Source: Chaetoderma sp. LZ-2023a (taxonomy: Eukaryota > Mollusca > Caudofoveata > Chaetodermatida > Chaetodermatidae). Taken from it: a stretch of DNA of 64,000 nt. The stretch is taken from positions 56,052,206 to 56,116,205 of the forward strand of contig CM067367.1 of the NCBI GenBank assembly GCA_034401795.1. Direction: 5' to 3'. Shown here piece after piece: positions 1 to 12,012 of the stretch. Position 1 is the first letter of the stretch; the number at the start of each line of letters is the position of its first letter. Under the pieces are notes generated by a model, which did no database searches, was not told the DNA's origin, and saw nothing but the letters and a program-made list of their open reading frames with translations. The position numbers were made by a program, and so were the translations under genes.

Positions 1-567
1 GGAATACTGACATAGATGATAGGAACTAAGCACGAAAATATACCTCAATTCATTACAGTTCAAATAAATAACATTGAATCTTGAATTTATGACGTATATG
101 ACGTATGTATGTAAGGTATATTAATCTATATACCCGACATTTGCATGCCTAGTATAAATAAATACTATATATTTAACTATAACTCACCTATCATCCGTGA
201 TTGTTAAATACTAAAAAAATAACTATCAATAATCAAAATGGCGGCCAAAGTCTGTAAAATTGACGTTCGGGCAGGACTAGAGTAGTCCTTATATTTCCGA
301 GAATTCTATCTTTTTTTTCAGCAAAATCGTGAGTAGAATTTAGAAATAACTAATAACAATTTTTAATTTAGGGCCCAAAGTACTCCTGACACCATTTGTA
401 GTAACTTAACTACGTATAAAACGTTACTCACCCAACAGAGGTCTTGAATCGGCCAGTGGAACAAGCGGCAGATATGCACGGTTCAGGTTCCAAGGTACGA
501 CTGCCGGGCGTCCGTAGAAACGGCGGGAATCAGCTAGCCCGGCAGCCGCGAAACCCGAACTGCGGAA
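1..567. other. No recognised gene; possible intron or upstream part of the Cys-rich gene
   Basis: The first 400 bases are AT-rich. From about 430 to 560 the sequence becomes GC-rich with CpGs, but it has no long open frame joining the downstream coding block. I see no known repeat in it. Confidence 0.3.
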
Positions 568-1050
568 TTGCGGGGTACCGCCAGCACCACACTATGTATG
601 TATGGTGGTAGTGAAACTGATACATTGGACGCATTGAGACTTCGAAAATTTCGAGAAAAAGTGGTTAAGAGTATTTCATCTCTGCAGATTCAAAATCTGC
701 CACCAACGTCTGATGCAGCCAAGTATCATAGTTTTCGCGTTTACTTCCAAGTAAAGTTTTGGACGAAGGAGCAAGAGATCTTAAAGCCAGAGGATTTCGG
801 ATGGCAGATTCACCAGGGGAAATTTATTCCCAGAACAATGGATAAGCTACCAGCTCCTGATTGCATTCTGAAAGTTATTCGATGCCAGTGCCGAGGAGAA
901 TGTGCGACATTGCGATGCAGCTGCAGAAAGCATAGCCTACATTGTACATATGCATGTGGTGAATGCAAGGGTACCAACTGCAGCAACATTCCAAGTTGTC
1001 AAGCTGTAGATCTTGCAGAATTTGACGACATAGACGTTGGTCTTGTGTAA
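568..1050 (+). CDS. 3' part of a Cys-rich uncharacterised metazoan protein
   Basis: The open frame of 160 residues ends in a TAA, and a polyadenylation signal AATAAA follows at 1117-1122. The N-terminal half has LCMYGGSETDTLDALRLRKF and LPPTSDAAKYHSFRVYFQV. The C-terminal third is a Cys cluster with the pattern CxCxxxCxxxxCxCxxHxxxC, then CxxCxxxxC. I recall this architecture from uncharacterised, often multi-copy proteins of cnidarians and molluscs, some linked to mobile elements, but I know no function. The cluster is suited to zinc binding (inference). The first ATG at 568 is probably not the true start, because the homologous block begins near LCMYGG and the preceding bases look like the end of an intron or a truncated copy. 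Upstream exons were not identified in 1-567. The GC of about 45 per cent is above the flanks, as expected for coding DNA. Confidence 0.6.
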   Translation: MRGTASTTLCMYGGSETDTLDALRLRKFREKVVKSISSLQIQNLPPTSDAAKYHSFRVYFQVKFWTKEQEILKPEDFGWQIHQGKFIPRTMDKLPAPDCILKVIRCQCRGECATLRCSCRKHSLHCTYACGECKGTNCSNIPSCQAVDLAEFDDIDVGLV

Positions 1051-1116
1051 AGATAATATGAGTATGTTGGACCTTGCCGTCCATTGAGAAAATGACGGAT
1101 GTAACTGTTTGTATAT

Positions 1117-1122
1117 AATAAA
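1117..1122 (+). promoter_or_regulatory. Polyadenylation signal AATAAA
   Basis: A canonical AATAAA lies 67 bases after the TAA of the Cys-rich frame, on the same strand. It supports a real or formerly real 3' end there. Confidence 0.5.
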
Positions 1123-1202
1123 CCATTACTAAATTCATCATACTGATTCAACAAATCATAAAACTTGGATTAAATTTACTTGAATATTGGAAGATTGATA
1201 AT

Positions 1203-1221
1203 TGACGTCATGATGACGTCA
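1203..1221. promoter_or_regulatory. Two CRE-like TGACGTCA octamers
   Basis: Two copies of the CREB/ATF consensus TGACGTCA are separated by three bases and form a near-perfect dyad. No transcript start is identified nearby, so a regulatory role is only possible. Confidence 0.3.
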
Positions 1222-1499
1222 TCAAGAGACGTAGTAACGGATCTACTGTTAGCGGGATGTCATATAGCGATCATATCACGAAATAACAGTTCTTTGCTAT
1301 CACTTTTATTTATGTAGTTAAGACATTTTATGGGTCTCCAGTCAAAGATACGTAAGATATTCAGCTTAATAATTGGTTTTAAGTGGTCCTATTAAATTCT
1401 TTAAAATAGTCCTTTACCGGGATAGAATTTTTAGGAATTTTTTATTTTCTGGTAGGTGAGGACCAGTAGCATTACATAAAACCAAAAAAGCTTCTGTTG

Positions 1500-2675
1500 C
1501 AATTTGTTCTAGGTATATCCCTATATTGACTGGACTATAAGGATTGTTGCTGCCAAATATAATTGAAATAGGTCCATTGGTTTTTTAGCCGACAGTTTCG
1601 AAAATGGCAAATTTGAGATCAGAATACCAAAAAATATATATATAACCAATTTCGGCCTCAAAATCTATATAAAAAAATACATTATGGCCGCCAAACACGC
1701 TACATTTGGATTGGTTCATGGCGGCCATTATTTTTTATGGATCAACTTCCCATGAACAAACTTTAATGGCCCTTAGTCCATAATCATATCTCACAAATTT
1801 CGGCCCGATCTGTTGAGCAGTTCGGGAGAAGTCGTTTTCGCCAAAACTGTCGTCCAAGATGGCCACCAAACTATTTGGCCAATCAAGTTCCCGTCAACAA
1901 ACTTGGTTCAGCTCTTTCCCTAGATCATATTTTATGACTTTTGAATTGATGCCCCAAGATTTCGGAGATTTTTTAATATATTTTTTTTAATCGCCCAAAA
2001 TCCTAGATGGCCACGGGCCAAATTGGCCGATCGGCTTCATTTGAATCAACTTGAACCTCTATGCCCTAAGGATTGTTCTTGCCAAATATAATTAAAATCG
2101 GCCCACTGGTTCTCGAGAAGACACTTTAAATTTCACATTGCTTTAGTATGGGAGATTTTGGCAGGAAAATGATCCAAGATGGCCGCCAAACCGTTTATTC
2201 GACAATTTCGAAAATGACAAATTTTAGATCAGAATACCCATAAACACACAAAACCAATATCGGATGCAAAATCCATCAAATAAAAAAAATCTAATATGGC
2301 ACCCAAGATGGCTGCCAAACTATTTGGCCAATCAATTCCCTTGAACAAACTTGGTCAATCTCTTGCCGTAGATGATATTTCATGAGTTCTGAACATATTT
2401 TGACTGAATGTCAATCAGTTTCGAAGATTTTTAAAGACATTTCTAAAAATCAGCCAAAATCCAAGTTGGCCACCGTCCAAATTTGCCGATAAGCTTTGTT
2501 TGAACAAACTTCGATCCATATGGCCTAAGGATGCTTCCTGCCACATACAAATCAGCCTAGTGGTTCTTGAGAAGTTATTTAAAAATAAGTTGACAGATGA
2601 TGGATGGATGGACAGACACACGACGAACGGTCACCATGGCATAAACTCACTACTCTAAGGCCAGGTGAGCTAATA
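1500..2675. repeat. Family A non-coding repeat, copy 1 (5' truncated)
   Basis: It contains repeated AAGATGGCCGCCAAAC blocks alternating with CTTGAACAAACTTGG and AATGGCCCTTAGTCC blocks. It ends in a GGATGGATGG-rich run and the terminus GGCCAGGTGAGCTAA. The same order of blocks recurs at 6.66-8.39 and 39.2-41.1 kb. No open frame is conserved, so it is a non-coding, internally repetitive mobile element or its relic. The start is ragged and lacks the CAAGAGGCCC terminus of other copies. Confidence 0.7.
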
Positions 2676-2936
2676 AAACAACAAACAATTACTTTCCTCT
2701 TGGATGTATACAAGTATTTATTTTAAGATATGCACAAACAAAGATATCTGTTGGTACCTAATGCCCTGTATATGACATAAGTATGCGCGACACAACAAAT
2801 TGAGCATTGAGTACTAATTAATATAATCAATTCAATCAAATTTTGAGAATAAATTGCATTTCAAAGTAAAATGAAATATTAAAAAAATCAGTATACGTTA
2901 AATTCATAAAAAATGAGAGAATATAGACATAACGGT

Positions 2937-4204
<1,268 letters not shown>

Positions 4205-4286
4205 TAGTTTTGGAGATTTTTGCTATTTTCTTAAGACCAATGGTGTTTAGCAAAATTTTTGTACACTATTCAGTTTACGGTAATAT

Positions 4287-4304
4287 ATATATATATATAT
4301 ATAT
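4287..4304. repeat. (AT)n microsatellite
   Basis: A short pure run of TA dinucleotides sits just outside the Tc1 relic. Confidence 0.9.
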
Positions 4305-4359
4305 AGGGACTTGAAATACAAAGTTTTAATACTTTAATAGTCCAAACTGGTGATGAAAA

Positions 4360-4510
4360 GCAATTCGTTCTTTATGAATGTCCATCTGCAGGCGAAAGGA
4401 GCTTTTTTTTTTTAAATCTAACTATAATGAATGGCTTTACACTTGAGCCAGTCATTCATGTGAAACATTTTCAAAAATAATTTAACTTTGGCCTGCAAAT
4501 GGATGTTTCC
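4360..4510. repeat. P1 hairpin repeat, diverged copy
   Basis: The arms AATGTCCATCTGCAGGC and GGCCTGCAAATGGATGTT face each other around a TGAATGGCT / AGCCAGTCATTCA centre. It is more diverged than most copies. Confidence 0.6.
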
Positions 4511-4739
4511 AAAGAGCATTGAAGAAGTCATAAAAGAAGCAAACTATATTTGCATATTTAACATATTAATATCAAAATAACACAGGCGAAAACAATATCA
4601 TTAAATTCATAATATTGACAAAAATGTAATTGATCAGAGACAGAAATTTTGTGACTATGTATAATTTCGCTAAAACACCATCCTATGTTAACTGTGTGAT
4701 TAGTGCAAACCCCAGACAATAATTTCAATGAGCAATAGC

Positions 4740-4845
4740 TCTGGACCTTCTGACTATTTTGAAAACAATTTGACAGAAAGTTGTTGTTGGCTTAGCCACC
4801 AACAACTTCCAGTCAAATTGCTTTCAAAATATTCAGTATATCCAG
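4740..4845. repeat. P2 palindrome
   Basis: ATTTTGAAAACAATTTGAC on the left faces GTCAAATTGCTTTCAAAAT on the right around a GTTGTTGGCT / AGCCACCAACAAC centre. Confidence 0.7.
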
Positions 4846-4982
4846 AGTTAAACCCCATTGGAATTAGTGTCTGCTGGCTTGCAGCTGACAGAAAGTTGTC
4901 ATCATGACATATTCACGTAACAAATAGATAATCATAAATCTATAAAGCCACTCTACAGTTATCATTGGAAAATCAAATCCTT

Positions 4983-5196
4983 TAACCCTTTAAGCCGTGA
5001 ATTTGTTCAAGAAAATCCATTTTTTCAAAGAAAATGTCAATTTGCAGACCAAGAGAAGCCTATTTTTTAGTATTTACCACTGGAATGACTGGCTCGGTTC
5101 CAGCAGTAAATTTTCAAAAATAGGTTTCTGGTCTGCAAATGGACATTTCTCAAGACCAAAAGCCGTTTTTGGCTGATATGAGTGTTAAAGGGTTAA
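4983..5196. repeat. P1 hairpin repeat, one half of the centre deleted
   Basis: It begins AACCCTTTAA and ends TTAAAGGGTTAA. AATGTCAATTTGCAGACC faces GGTCTGCAAATGGACATT. The usual CGAGCCAGTCATTCC second half of the centre is missing. Confidence 0.8.
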
Positions 5197-5629
5197 CACA
5201 CTAGAGTAAGCAGAGATTGCTCACACTCACCCTCCAGGTCCCGCCACGTTTTCTTTTTAATTTCAGATTTTCTTCTGTTCAAATATGAGCAAAATCAGAT
5301 CAATAGTTTCTAAGATACAGCTATGGGCAGACAGACAGATGGATGGACGGATGGATGAACAGACAGACAGAGAAATCTGACTGCAATATCCTCTTCCTAT
5401 GAAGTTACAGGGTGACTGAGGTGAGGCAACATGGGTAAATGTGAACAAGTGTCATAAGAGAACAAATATAACTGCATAGTTATTTTTGTGGACATGGTAG
5501 TTATCTCCTCTTTTCCCATTAGTAATGCAGAGTACTTTCCCTTTACTTATCTCTAACGCTTGACAGAGAAATGTCAGTGATATAGATCTAAGAGTGAGCG
5601 TTAAACCAGCTAAATTGATCACCTGTCTT

Positions 5630-5836
5630 AACCCTTCAACCCTCGAATTTGTTCAATAAAATTTAAGTTTTCTCATAGAAAATGTCCATTTGCAGAGCAA
5701 GAGACCTGTTTTTGAAAATTTACCACTGGAATGACTGGCTCGGTTATCGAGCCAGTCATTCCAGTGGTAAATTTTCAAAAATAGTCTTCTCTTGATCTGC
5801 AAATGGACATTTTCAAGATCACCGCAGAAGGGTTAA
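5630..5836. repeat. P1 hairpin repeat, well preserved
   Basis: The arms around GACTGGCTCGGTTATCGAGC are near-perfect complements, including AATTTACCACTGGAATGACT and its reverse complement. The outer arms are the Tc/TTTGCAGA..AAGAGA blocks common to the family. Confidence 0.85.
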
Positions 5837-5879
5837 AGGATTAAAACAGGATTGACCATTATCACCCTAGTCAACAACC

Positions 5880-6060
5880 ACCCCATCACCCTACCCTCCA
5901 CACACCCCACCCCACACAAACCCCACCCACCCCACACGCATACATGCGTATGAATGCAAACACACATACAAGCACGTATACACAAGCACATTCCCGGACA
6001 CATACACACCTGTACGCACACACACACACTCATGCACACACACGCACATGCGTGCATGCA
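5880..6060. repeat. CA/CAC-rich microsatellite tract
   Basis: The tract is dominated by CACACA, CACCCCAC and CATGCAC motifs. The minus-strand frame across it is simple-sequence translation, not a gene. Confidence 0.85.
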
Positions 6061-6334
6061 GACAAATGCACAGATCTGACTGTAACCAAACTTGTTATGT
6101 TAAATGTCAAGCAATGTTAACACAGAAAATCTTAACGGAAAGCTTACCACAGCTACATTGAGACTGTGTTCTAACTAGAGGGTTAATCAGGAATAACACC
6201 ATACTTCAGTATGGCGTTATTCCGTATTAAGTCTCTAGTGAGAACACGTCCTAAGAGTACCACAACAGAGTTGCATCCTGATTACCACAAATGATATTTA
6301 TTTCTGTTGAATATCTAGCGTATTTTAATTTGAC

Positions 6335-6390
6335 TTAAAGGTTGTTGCTACATAAGCAGCAATTACCTTCAGTCAAAATATTATCAAACA
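6335..6390. repeat. P2 palindrome fragment
   Basis: A short hub GGTTGTTGCTACATAAGCAGC is followed by a TCAGTCAAAATATTATCAAA arm. Confidence 0.5.
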
Positions 6391-6657
6391 CACAGCAGGA
6401 TAGTTCGGACATGAGACAGAAAATCTGCAAGTATATTAAACTAAATGCAACTAAACTATATTAAATTAAATAAATATGACCAATGATATGATCAAACAAA
6501 AATTAAATAGGTAAGGCCTTTTGGAAGAAAAACAATATTCTCATACACCCAAGGGCCTATGGCTTATTGTGAAATAAATCAATCTATATACAAACAAACA
6601 GATAAAGCAAAGCATGGGATTTGTGATGTCAAACCAGTTAAGAGTTTTCCAGATTTA

Positions 6658-8388
6658 CAAGAGACCCAAAGGGCCTGTATCGCTCACCTGGAACATAGTC
6701 ATTTCAACTAGAAACGCCATCAACTATAGTAGAATCATAAAAAGGTGACCAGAATTGTAACAAGAACACAGCAGCCATGTTTCTTTATGTATCAACTTCA
6801 CTTGAACAAATTTTAATGGCCCTTAGTACCTAATCATATCCTCCAAATTTCAGACCGATCCGTTCCTTTTCACTAGGTCATCCAAGATGGCTGCTAAAGT
6901 ATGAGGCTAATCAAGTTCCTTTGAACAAATTTAGTTCAGCTGTTGCCCTAAATGACCTGTCATGAGACTCGAATCGATCCCTCAAGCAGATTCAGAAAAG
7001 AAGATTTTTAAAAGCGTTTCAGTCAGCCAAAATGCAAGATGGCTGCTTGGCAGATTGGCCGATCGGCTTCTTTGAACAAACCTCGATCTTTATGGCCTAA
7101 GCACGCTGCCTGACAGAGATGCGTGAAATCAGCCCAGTGGTTGTCGATAAGACACTTATTTCATATTTCTTTAGCATATGAATGTTTGGCGGGAAAAGGA
7201 TCAAAGATGGATGCCATAACGTTTATCTGACAGTTTCGAAAATGGCATATTTGATATCAGAATACCTTAAAACCTTTATGAACAAAATTTCTGACTGAAA
7301 ATCGATCAAATAAAAAAATCCAAAATGGCCGCCAAACATGTTACATATAGATTGGTCCATGGCGGCCAAGTTTTTCAATGTATTAACTTCACTTGAACAA
7401 ACTTTTATGGCCCTTAGTTTTGGACAGATCCATTCAGCAGTTTTCGAGGTCATTTTAATGAAAACTAGGTCATCCCAGATGGCCGCCGAAGCATATGCTT
7501 AGAGTACTTCCCTTGAACAAACTTGGTCCAGAAGTTTCCCTAGAAGATGCTGTATGAGTTTTGAATCGATCAACACCCCCAACCCCTCTCCCCTCCCACA
7601 CCTCCTCCACCACCACCCACCCATCCCCACAAGCGGTTTCAGAGATTTTTCAATAAGTTTAACACAATTGGCCAAAATCCAAGATGGCCGCTGGCCAAAT
7701 TGGCCGAACTGGCTTCGTTTGAACAAAACTGTATCTCAATGCCGTAAAGATGTTTTCTTCTAAATCTACTTAAAATCAGGCAGAGGTTCTCTCGAGAAGA
7801 CATTTTAGATTTCCTATTGCTTTAGTATGGGAGCTTTTGGTGGGAAAAAGATCAATGATGGCCGCCAAACCATTTATCCGGCAGGTTCGAAAATAGCAAA
7901 TTTGAAATCGGAATACCCTTGCCTCAATAATATTTCATCTGCTAGGAAGTCTGCTTGTTGAATAGCAAGATCTTTTAAGCGTTATACAGGGTCATCAGTA
8001 TACCTAGATCAATTATCAGTTATTTTGCATAGTTGTCATGAAATTGAGTCACTGGAATGATCTTAATGTAGGAATTTTGCAGGTAAACAACTTAAATCTC
8101 TAGAACAAAGCCGCTTGCACAGTGAGAGCACCATGTAACACCCAAGCAGTTTCAGTGAAGATTTTCAAAGGAGTTTTTAAAAATTGACCAAAATCCAAGA
8201 TGGCCGCCGGTCAAATTGCCCGATCAGCTTCGCTTGAACAAACTTGGATCTCTATGCCCTCATGATGCTTTCTACCAAGTATAATTGAAATCTGCTGTGG
8301 TTCTTGAATAGTTTAAATGAAAAGTTGGCAAACAACAGGCACATGCCAGGCGGTCGCCATGACATAAACTCAGGCCAGGTGAGTTAAT
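6658..8388. repeat. Family A non-coding repeat, copy 2
   Basis: It starts CAAGAGACCCAAAGGGCCTG with CGCTCACCTGG and ends GGCCAGGTGAGTTAA, so the outermost CTCACCTGG and CCAGGTGAG are inverted. Internal AAGATGGC-containing blocks repeat several times. A piece of a LINE relic interrupts it at 7927-8140. Confidence 0.75.
7927..8140 (-). mobile_element. LINE fragment inside family A copy 2
   Basis: The sequence matches 18590-18895 over its length (ATTTCATCTGCTAGG, GGGTCATCAGTATACCTAGA, CCGCTTG..CAGTGAGAGCACC), except for an internal deletion of roughly 90 bases. It therefore derives from the same non-LTR retrotransposon family as the 17.5-18.9 kb relic. Confidence 0.7.
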
Positions 8389-8641
8389 AATAAATAATAG
8401 TTACCTAGGGTACCAAAGAAACAAAGCAACAAAATATTTACTTAAGAATCTACTTATTCATAAAGAAAAGCTGTACCATTACATGCCAATGGTGGTAAAA
8501 CAACAACAAAAACTCGCTAAATTACTCTATATTAATAGCATGGATAGAAGACATTTGGAAAAATGTATAAGATGAAGTCAAGTCTGCAAGATAGAACACA
8601 TAATAAACGAAATCACGGATTTCTTTTTTCACGTGTGTTGA

Positions 8642-8773
8642 TACTTACCTCCCTAATACTCTTTGATATTGCCAAATATCGACTTTCACTCAATAAACTC
8701 AGATTAAAAAAGTTAGGTGCCCCTACTGGGCAGGTAGTCAGATGTCAGTCCGGCGGATGCCAGCCCCAACCTT
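8642..8773. repeat. DIRS left inverted terminal repeat
   Basis: It is the reverse complement, with few differences, of 12940-13072. It runs from TACTTACCTCCCTAATACTC to CAGCCCCAACCTT. Confidence 0.85.
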
Positions 8774-8879
8774 GCGCATGCGCAGGAATAGTACTTCCTC
8801 TGACTAATTTATTGGCTGACACCATGCAACTTACAAGAGCCTGAAGACCGAGCCTCTGTGGGGTGGAGAGGCCGGGTCC

Positions 8880-8985
8880 GTATTAGGGAGGTAAGTATCA
8901 ACTCTCGTGAAAAAAGAAATCTGTGATTTCATTTATTTCACTTCAAGAGTGTACTTACCTCCCTAATACTCTTTGATATTGCCAG
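8880..8985. repeat. DIRS internal complementary region
   Basis: GTATTAGGGAGGTAAGTATC at 8880 is the reverse complement of the left terminus near 8642-8661, and CTTACCTCCCTAATACTCTT at 8952 is a direct copy of it. CACTTCAAGAGT at 8939 matches the outer flank of the right terminus. This juxtaposition of both element ends is characteristic of DIRS elements. Confidence 0.7.
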
Positions 8986-8992
8986 AATTCGT

Positions 8993-9780
8993 CAGAGAAT
9001 CCACCTGGAAATGGTGTCCTTAGACGCCCTGCCATGGGGTTCAATATACGACAACCATAACGCTGTTGGGTCTGTCCGCCATTCCTGAGTACGTTGTTTG
9101 TACTGGTTTAATGCTCGGACTGGACACCATGCTTTTGAATTAGGATCATATCTAGTTAAAGCTGGCAAAACAATAGGTTGACCTGGATATTTCAGACTGA
9201 TTTTTTGCCAGGAAATTTATCCTAGGTAGAAACTTAAGGCCTTCCCATGTAACCACAAAATGGTCTGCCTCGGCTGATAAGGCATGAATTTCGCTTTTAC
9301 GCCTAGCCGAGGCCGCAGCAATTAAAAATAGTTTTAAGTGTCAACATTTTGATAGAAATGGAACTAAGTGGTTCAAAAGGCTTATCACCTAGTACCTGGA
9401 GCACTAGAGATAAACTCCAAGACGGAATCACTGGGGGATTCCTTGGTCTTAGATTGCCCATGCCTTTAATTAAAGTATTTAATGTACTTACTTCATCACT
9501 TCCCCTATTAGCCAAGCAAGGGATAACTGTCATTAAAGCTGACTTATAGCCAGCAATAGAGTTAGGCTTGAGGCTATAGGCATCATACAGGTGAGAGGAA
9601 ATCGGCTACTACCTGAATAGATGAATCCATTGGATTAATACATCTTTTTGAGTACCATTCTGCAAATCTGTTGATTTTATAATTATATACTCTGGAGGTT
9701 GACCCCCTTCTGGCTTTTGCCATGAACATGGCTGCTTGCTCAGAAAAGCCCTCCTTAATTCTAGATTCCATGACAACATC
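8993..9780 (-). pseudogene. DIRS tyrosine recombinase (YR) remnant
   Basis: Reading down from about 9780 the frames give a core-binding part (EGFSEQAAMFMAKARRGST, then NRFAEWYSKRCINP). They continue with GSDEVSTLNTLIKGMGNLRP, VPSW-type PSWSLSLVLQVL and EPLSSISIKMLTLKTIF at 9303-9533. The C-terminal piece near 8993-9180 reads AWCPVRALNQYKQRTQEW and WLSYIEPHGRASKDTISRW before a stop. This order matches DIRS/Ngaro recombinases. Frame changes occur between blocks, and I did not find a complete catalytic RHRY set. Confidence 0.75.
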
Positions 9781-10416
9781 TACGCAGTCAATTGGAACAT
9801 TGACGGATTGTTGTGAAGGGCCTTGCCCTGGAAGGTAATATTGTCCATCAGAGGCAGAGGAACCGGATTGCAGACCAGAAGGTCCAGCAGATCCGTATAC
9901 CATGATCGACTTGGCCAATTTGGGGCGATCAGAAGCACTTGGCACTCCTCCTGTCTGATTTTCTGAAGAATTTTTGGAATCAGGATTGCTGGAGGGAATG
10001 CGTATGCATACATTCCCACCCAGCTGATAGCTAACGCATCTGTTGCAATAGCACTCGGATCTGGAATCGGAGAGACGTACGTCGTCATCTTCGCATTCTT
10101 CTTCGTTGCAAATAAATCTATATTGGGTTTCCCCCATTGGTTGAATAGACGATCCACCACACATTGATTTAGTTGCCATTCCGTAGGTAAAACACTCATC
10201 CTTCGGCTCAATGAGTCTGCTAGCAGATTTAACCTTCCCGGAATATGAACTGCTTTCAAGGTAATCCTGTGATCCAGGCACCAGCAAAGGAGCTTCCATG
10301 TCATGTTCCAGGCCCAGGACTACCGCTCGTAATTCCAGTAGATTTATATGTTCTTCTTTTCGTTCGCTGATCATACCGCCAGTCCTGTAAGTGACTATCG
10401 ACATGATCATAAGCAT
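9780..10416 (-). pseudogene. DIRS RNase H and connection domain remnant
   Basis: The RNase H segment reads HINLLELRAVVLGLEHD, then AVHIPGRLNLLADSLSR, the usual C-terminal signature. It is followed by NIDLFATKKNAKMTTYVSP and APNWPSRSWYTDLLDLLV, as in DIRS polyproteins. The block is shifted between two frames near 10304. Its N-terminal portion is separated by an insertion and lies at about 10690-10830. Confidence 0.8.
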
Positions 10417-10419
10417 TAA

Positions 10420-10690
10420 GTGCGTGGATCCATGGTTTATTAGTGCGCTGTGAGGCCTGGAACCTCCGTCTTCAGCACTCGAGGTTTCTGTCAGGGTTAC
10501 CTCACCCTTACCTCCTTTAGTCGCCTCTTACGACACGCAGAGGATACGGAAGGTGTATTCTAAGCCCCACCTACAGGGCAAACCCCATTGTATGAGGAGG
10601 GCCTTTCTACTAGCGGCTACTAGCAACAACTAAATCCGATAAGATAGGATAGATCCACCTCCGCTCTTCGGGCATAAAACACATACTTTG
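10420..10690. mobile_element. SINE-like insertion in the DIRS RNase H domain
   Basis: The RNase H line reads YTDALMDGWGACLEESTISG up to about 10730 and resumes with HINLLELRAV at about 10350. Foreign sequence lies between, including TAGTCGCCTCTTACGACACG and the downstream GTATTCTAAGCCCCACC block. I recall that motif from SINE-type repeats widespread in invertebrate genomes; the family name is not certain. Exact ends and a target duplication were not resolved. Confidence 0.5.
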
Positions 10691-11785
10691 GTTAACCGCC
10701 AACCGTAGCCTAGGCACACACAGTCTGCCTGGTTACAAGTTCTTGCGACTGATCGAGATTCCAAAGCCCTGATATTGTGGATTCTTCCAGGCAAGCTCCC
10801 CACCCATCCATCAATGCATCTGTATACCGTTAACTGAGGGTGAGGTGGGGGTTAGCATCACCCCCGCCAGGAGATTCTCTGTCTTCAACCACCATTACAG
10901 GTGGTGAATTAGAGGCTCCAGCACTGACACATCTGAGTCCAGTGAAGCGGTACTCTGGGTCCATTGAGTCATGAGAACTAGCTGGATCGGCCGCCTGCGT
11001 AAGGCTGCCTGAGGAATGACTGGTTCCAGAGAAACCATCAACCGCAGCATTCTCAGGTAAACCTGTGCCAGGACATGATGACTGTTGCACACTGACTGTA
11101 TTAATGAGATGAGTACTTGTACCCTCTCCTGAGTAGGATAAACATATCCTATCTTCAGATCGAAGAACATTCCCAGGAAAACAAACTTCTGGGATGGAGT
11201 CAGCTCTGATTTTTGAAAATTGATTATCCAGCCCAAGTCTGTGAGAGTTTTCAAAACTATCTCCAGATTTGCTGATAAACTTTCCTGATTGTGTGCTTTT
11301 AACAGCCAGTCGTCGATGTACGTGTGGACTGCTATGCTTCTCCTGCGGAGGTATGCAGTTATCGCAAGAACTACTCTGGTGAAGGCCCGAGGAGCCGTAG
11401 AAATTCTGAAGGCTAAAATCCTGAATTCCCACTGTCTGCCCTGGAATGCGAACCTGAGGAACCGACGAAAACTCCTCGCTATTGGAATGTGGAAATAAGC
11501 ATCCTTCAAATCTATTGAAGACGTCCACATTCCCTTCTCCAACCCTGCCAACACCGATTTCACTGTCTCCATTTAGAACCTGGGTGTGTCTATGAACTTG
11601 TTCAATGGTTTGAAGTTGAGAATTGGTCTCCACCCTCCAGTGCTCTTCGTTACTAGGAACACGGTTGAATAGACCGGGCACTTTTGTGCCGGTTGAATTG
11701 CTCCTTTTAGTATGAGGGAATTTATTTCCTCCTCTATACACAACCGTTGATCTGGATCTCTTGGAATTTGAGTCCAGACTGGCAC
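10690..11785 (-). pseudogene. DIRS reverse transcriptase remnant
   Basis: The N-terminal finger region at 11573-11785 reads EEEINSLILKGAIQPAQ and STGGWRPILNFKPLNKFI. It continues, after a frame break, at 10895-11572 with SSIDLKDAYFHIPIARSFRR (motif A), AFRISTAPRAFTRV and HTYIDDWLLKA. The last is the catalytic YIDD box. GWIINFQKSELTPSQKFVFLGM follows, as expected for motifs D and E. The thumb end reads WWLKTENLLAGV near 10880. The domain order and LKDAY/YIDD motifs fit DIRS reverse transcriptases. Confidence 0.88.
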
Positions 11786-12012
11786 CAGAGACAGTCACGA
11801 TGGTGGGCCTGATATCCAGTCGGGATGATATCCGACTGAAAACCTTCGCAAGACTAAACGGTCCTGAGTCAACCGTCACCACTCTTGCATGTGGTTGGCC
11901 AATCGGCCTCCTACTGGTCCACCTAGGGAGAGGAGGACATAAGAAGCACAAGAGTGGCACTGTCTCTTGGTGCAGATGCACTGAAGTGGCCCTTATTGTG
12001 GTAACCGACCCT

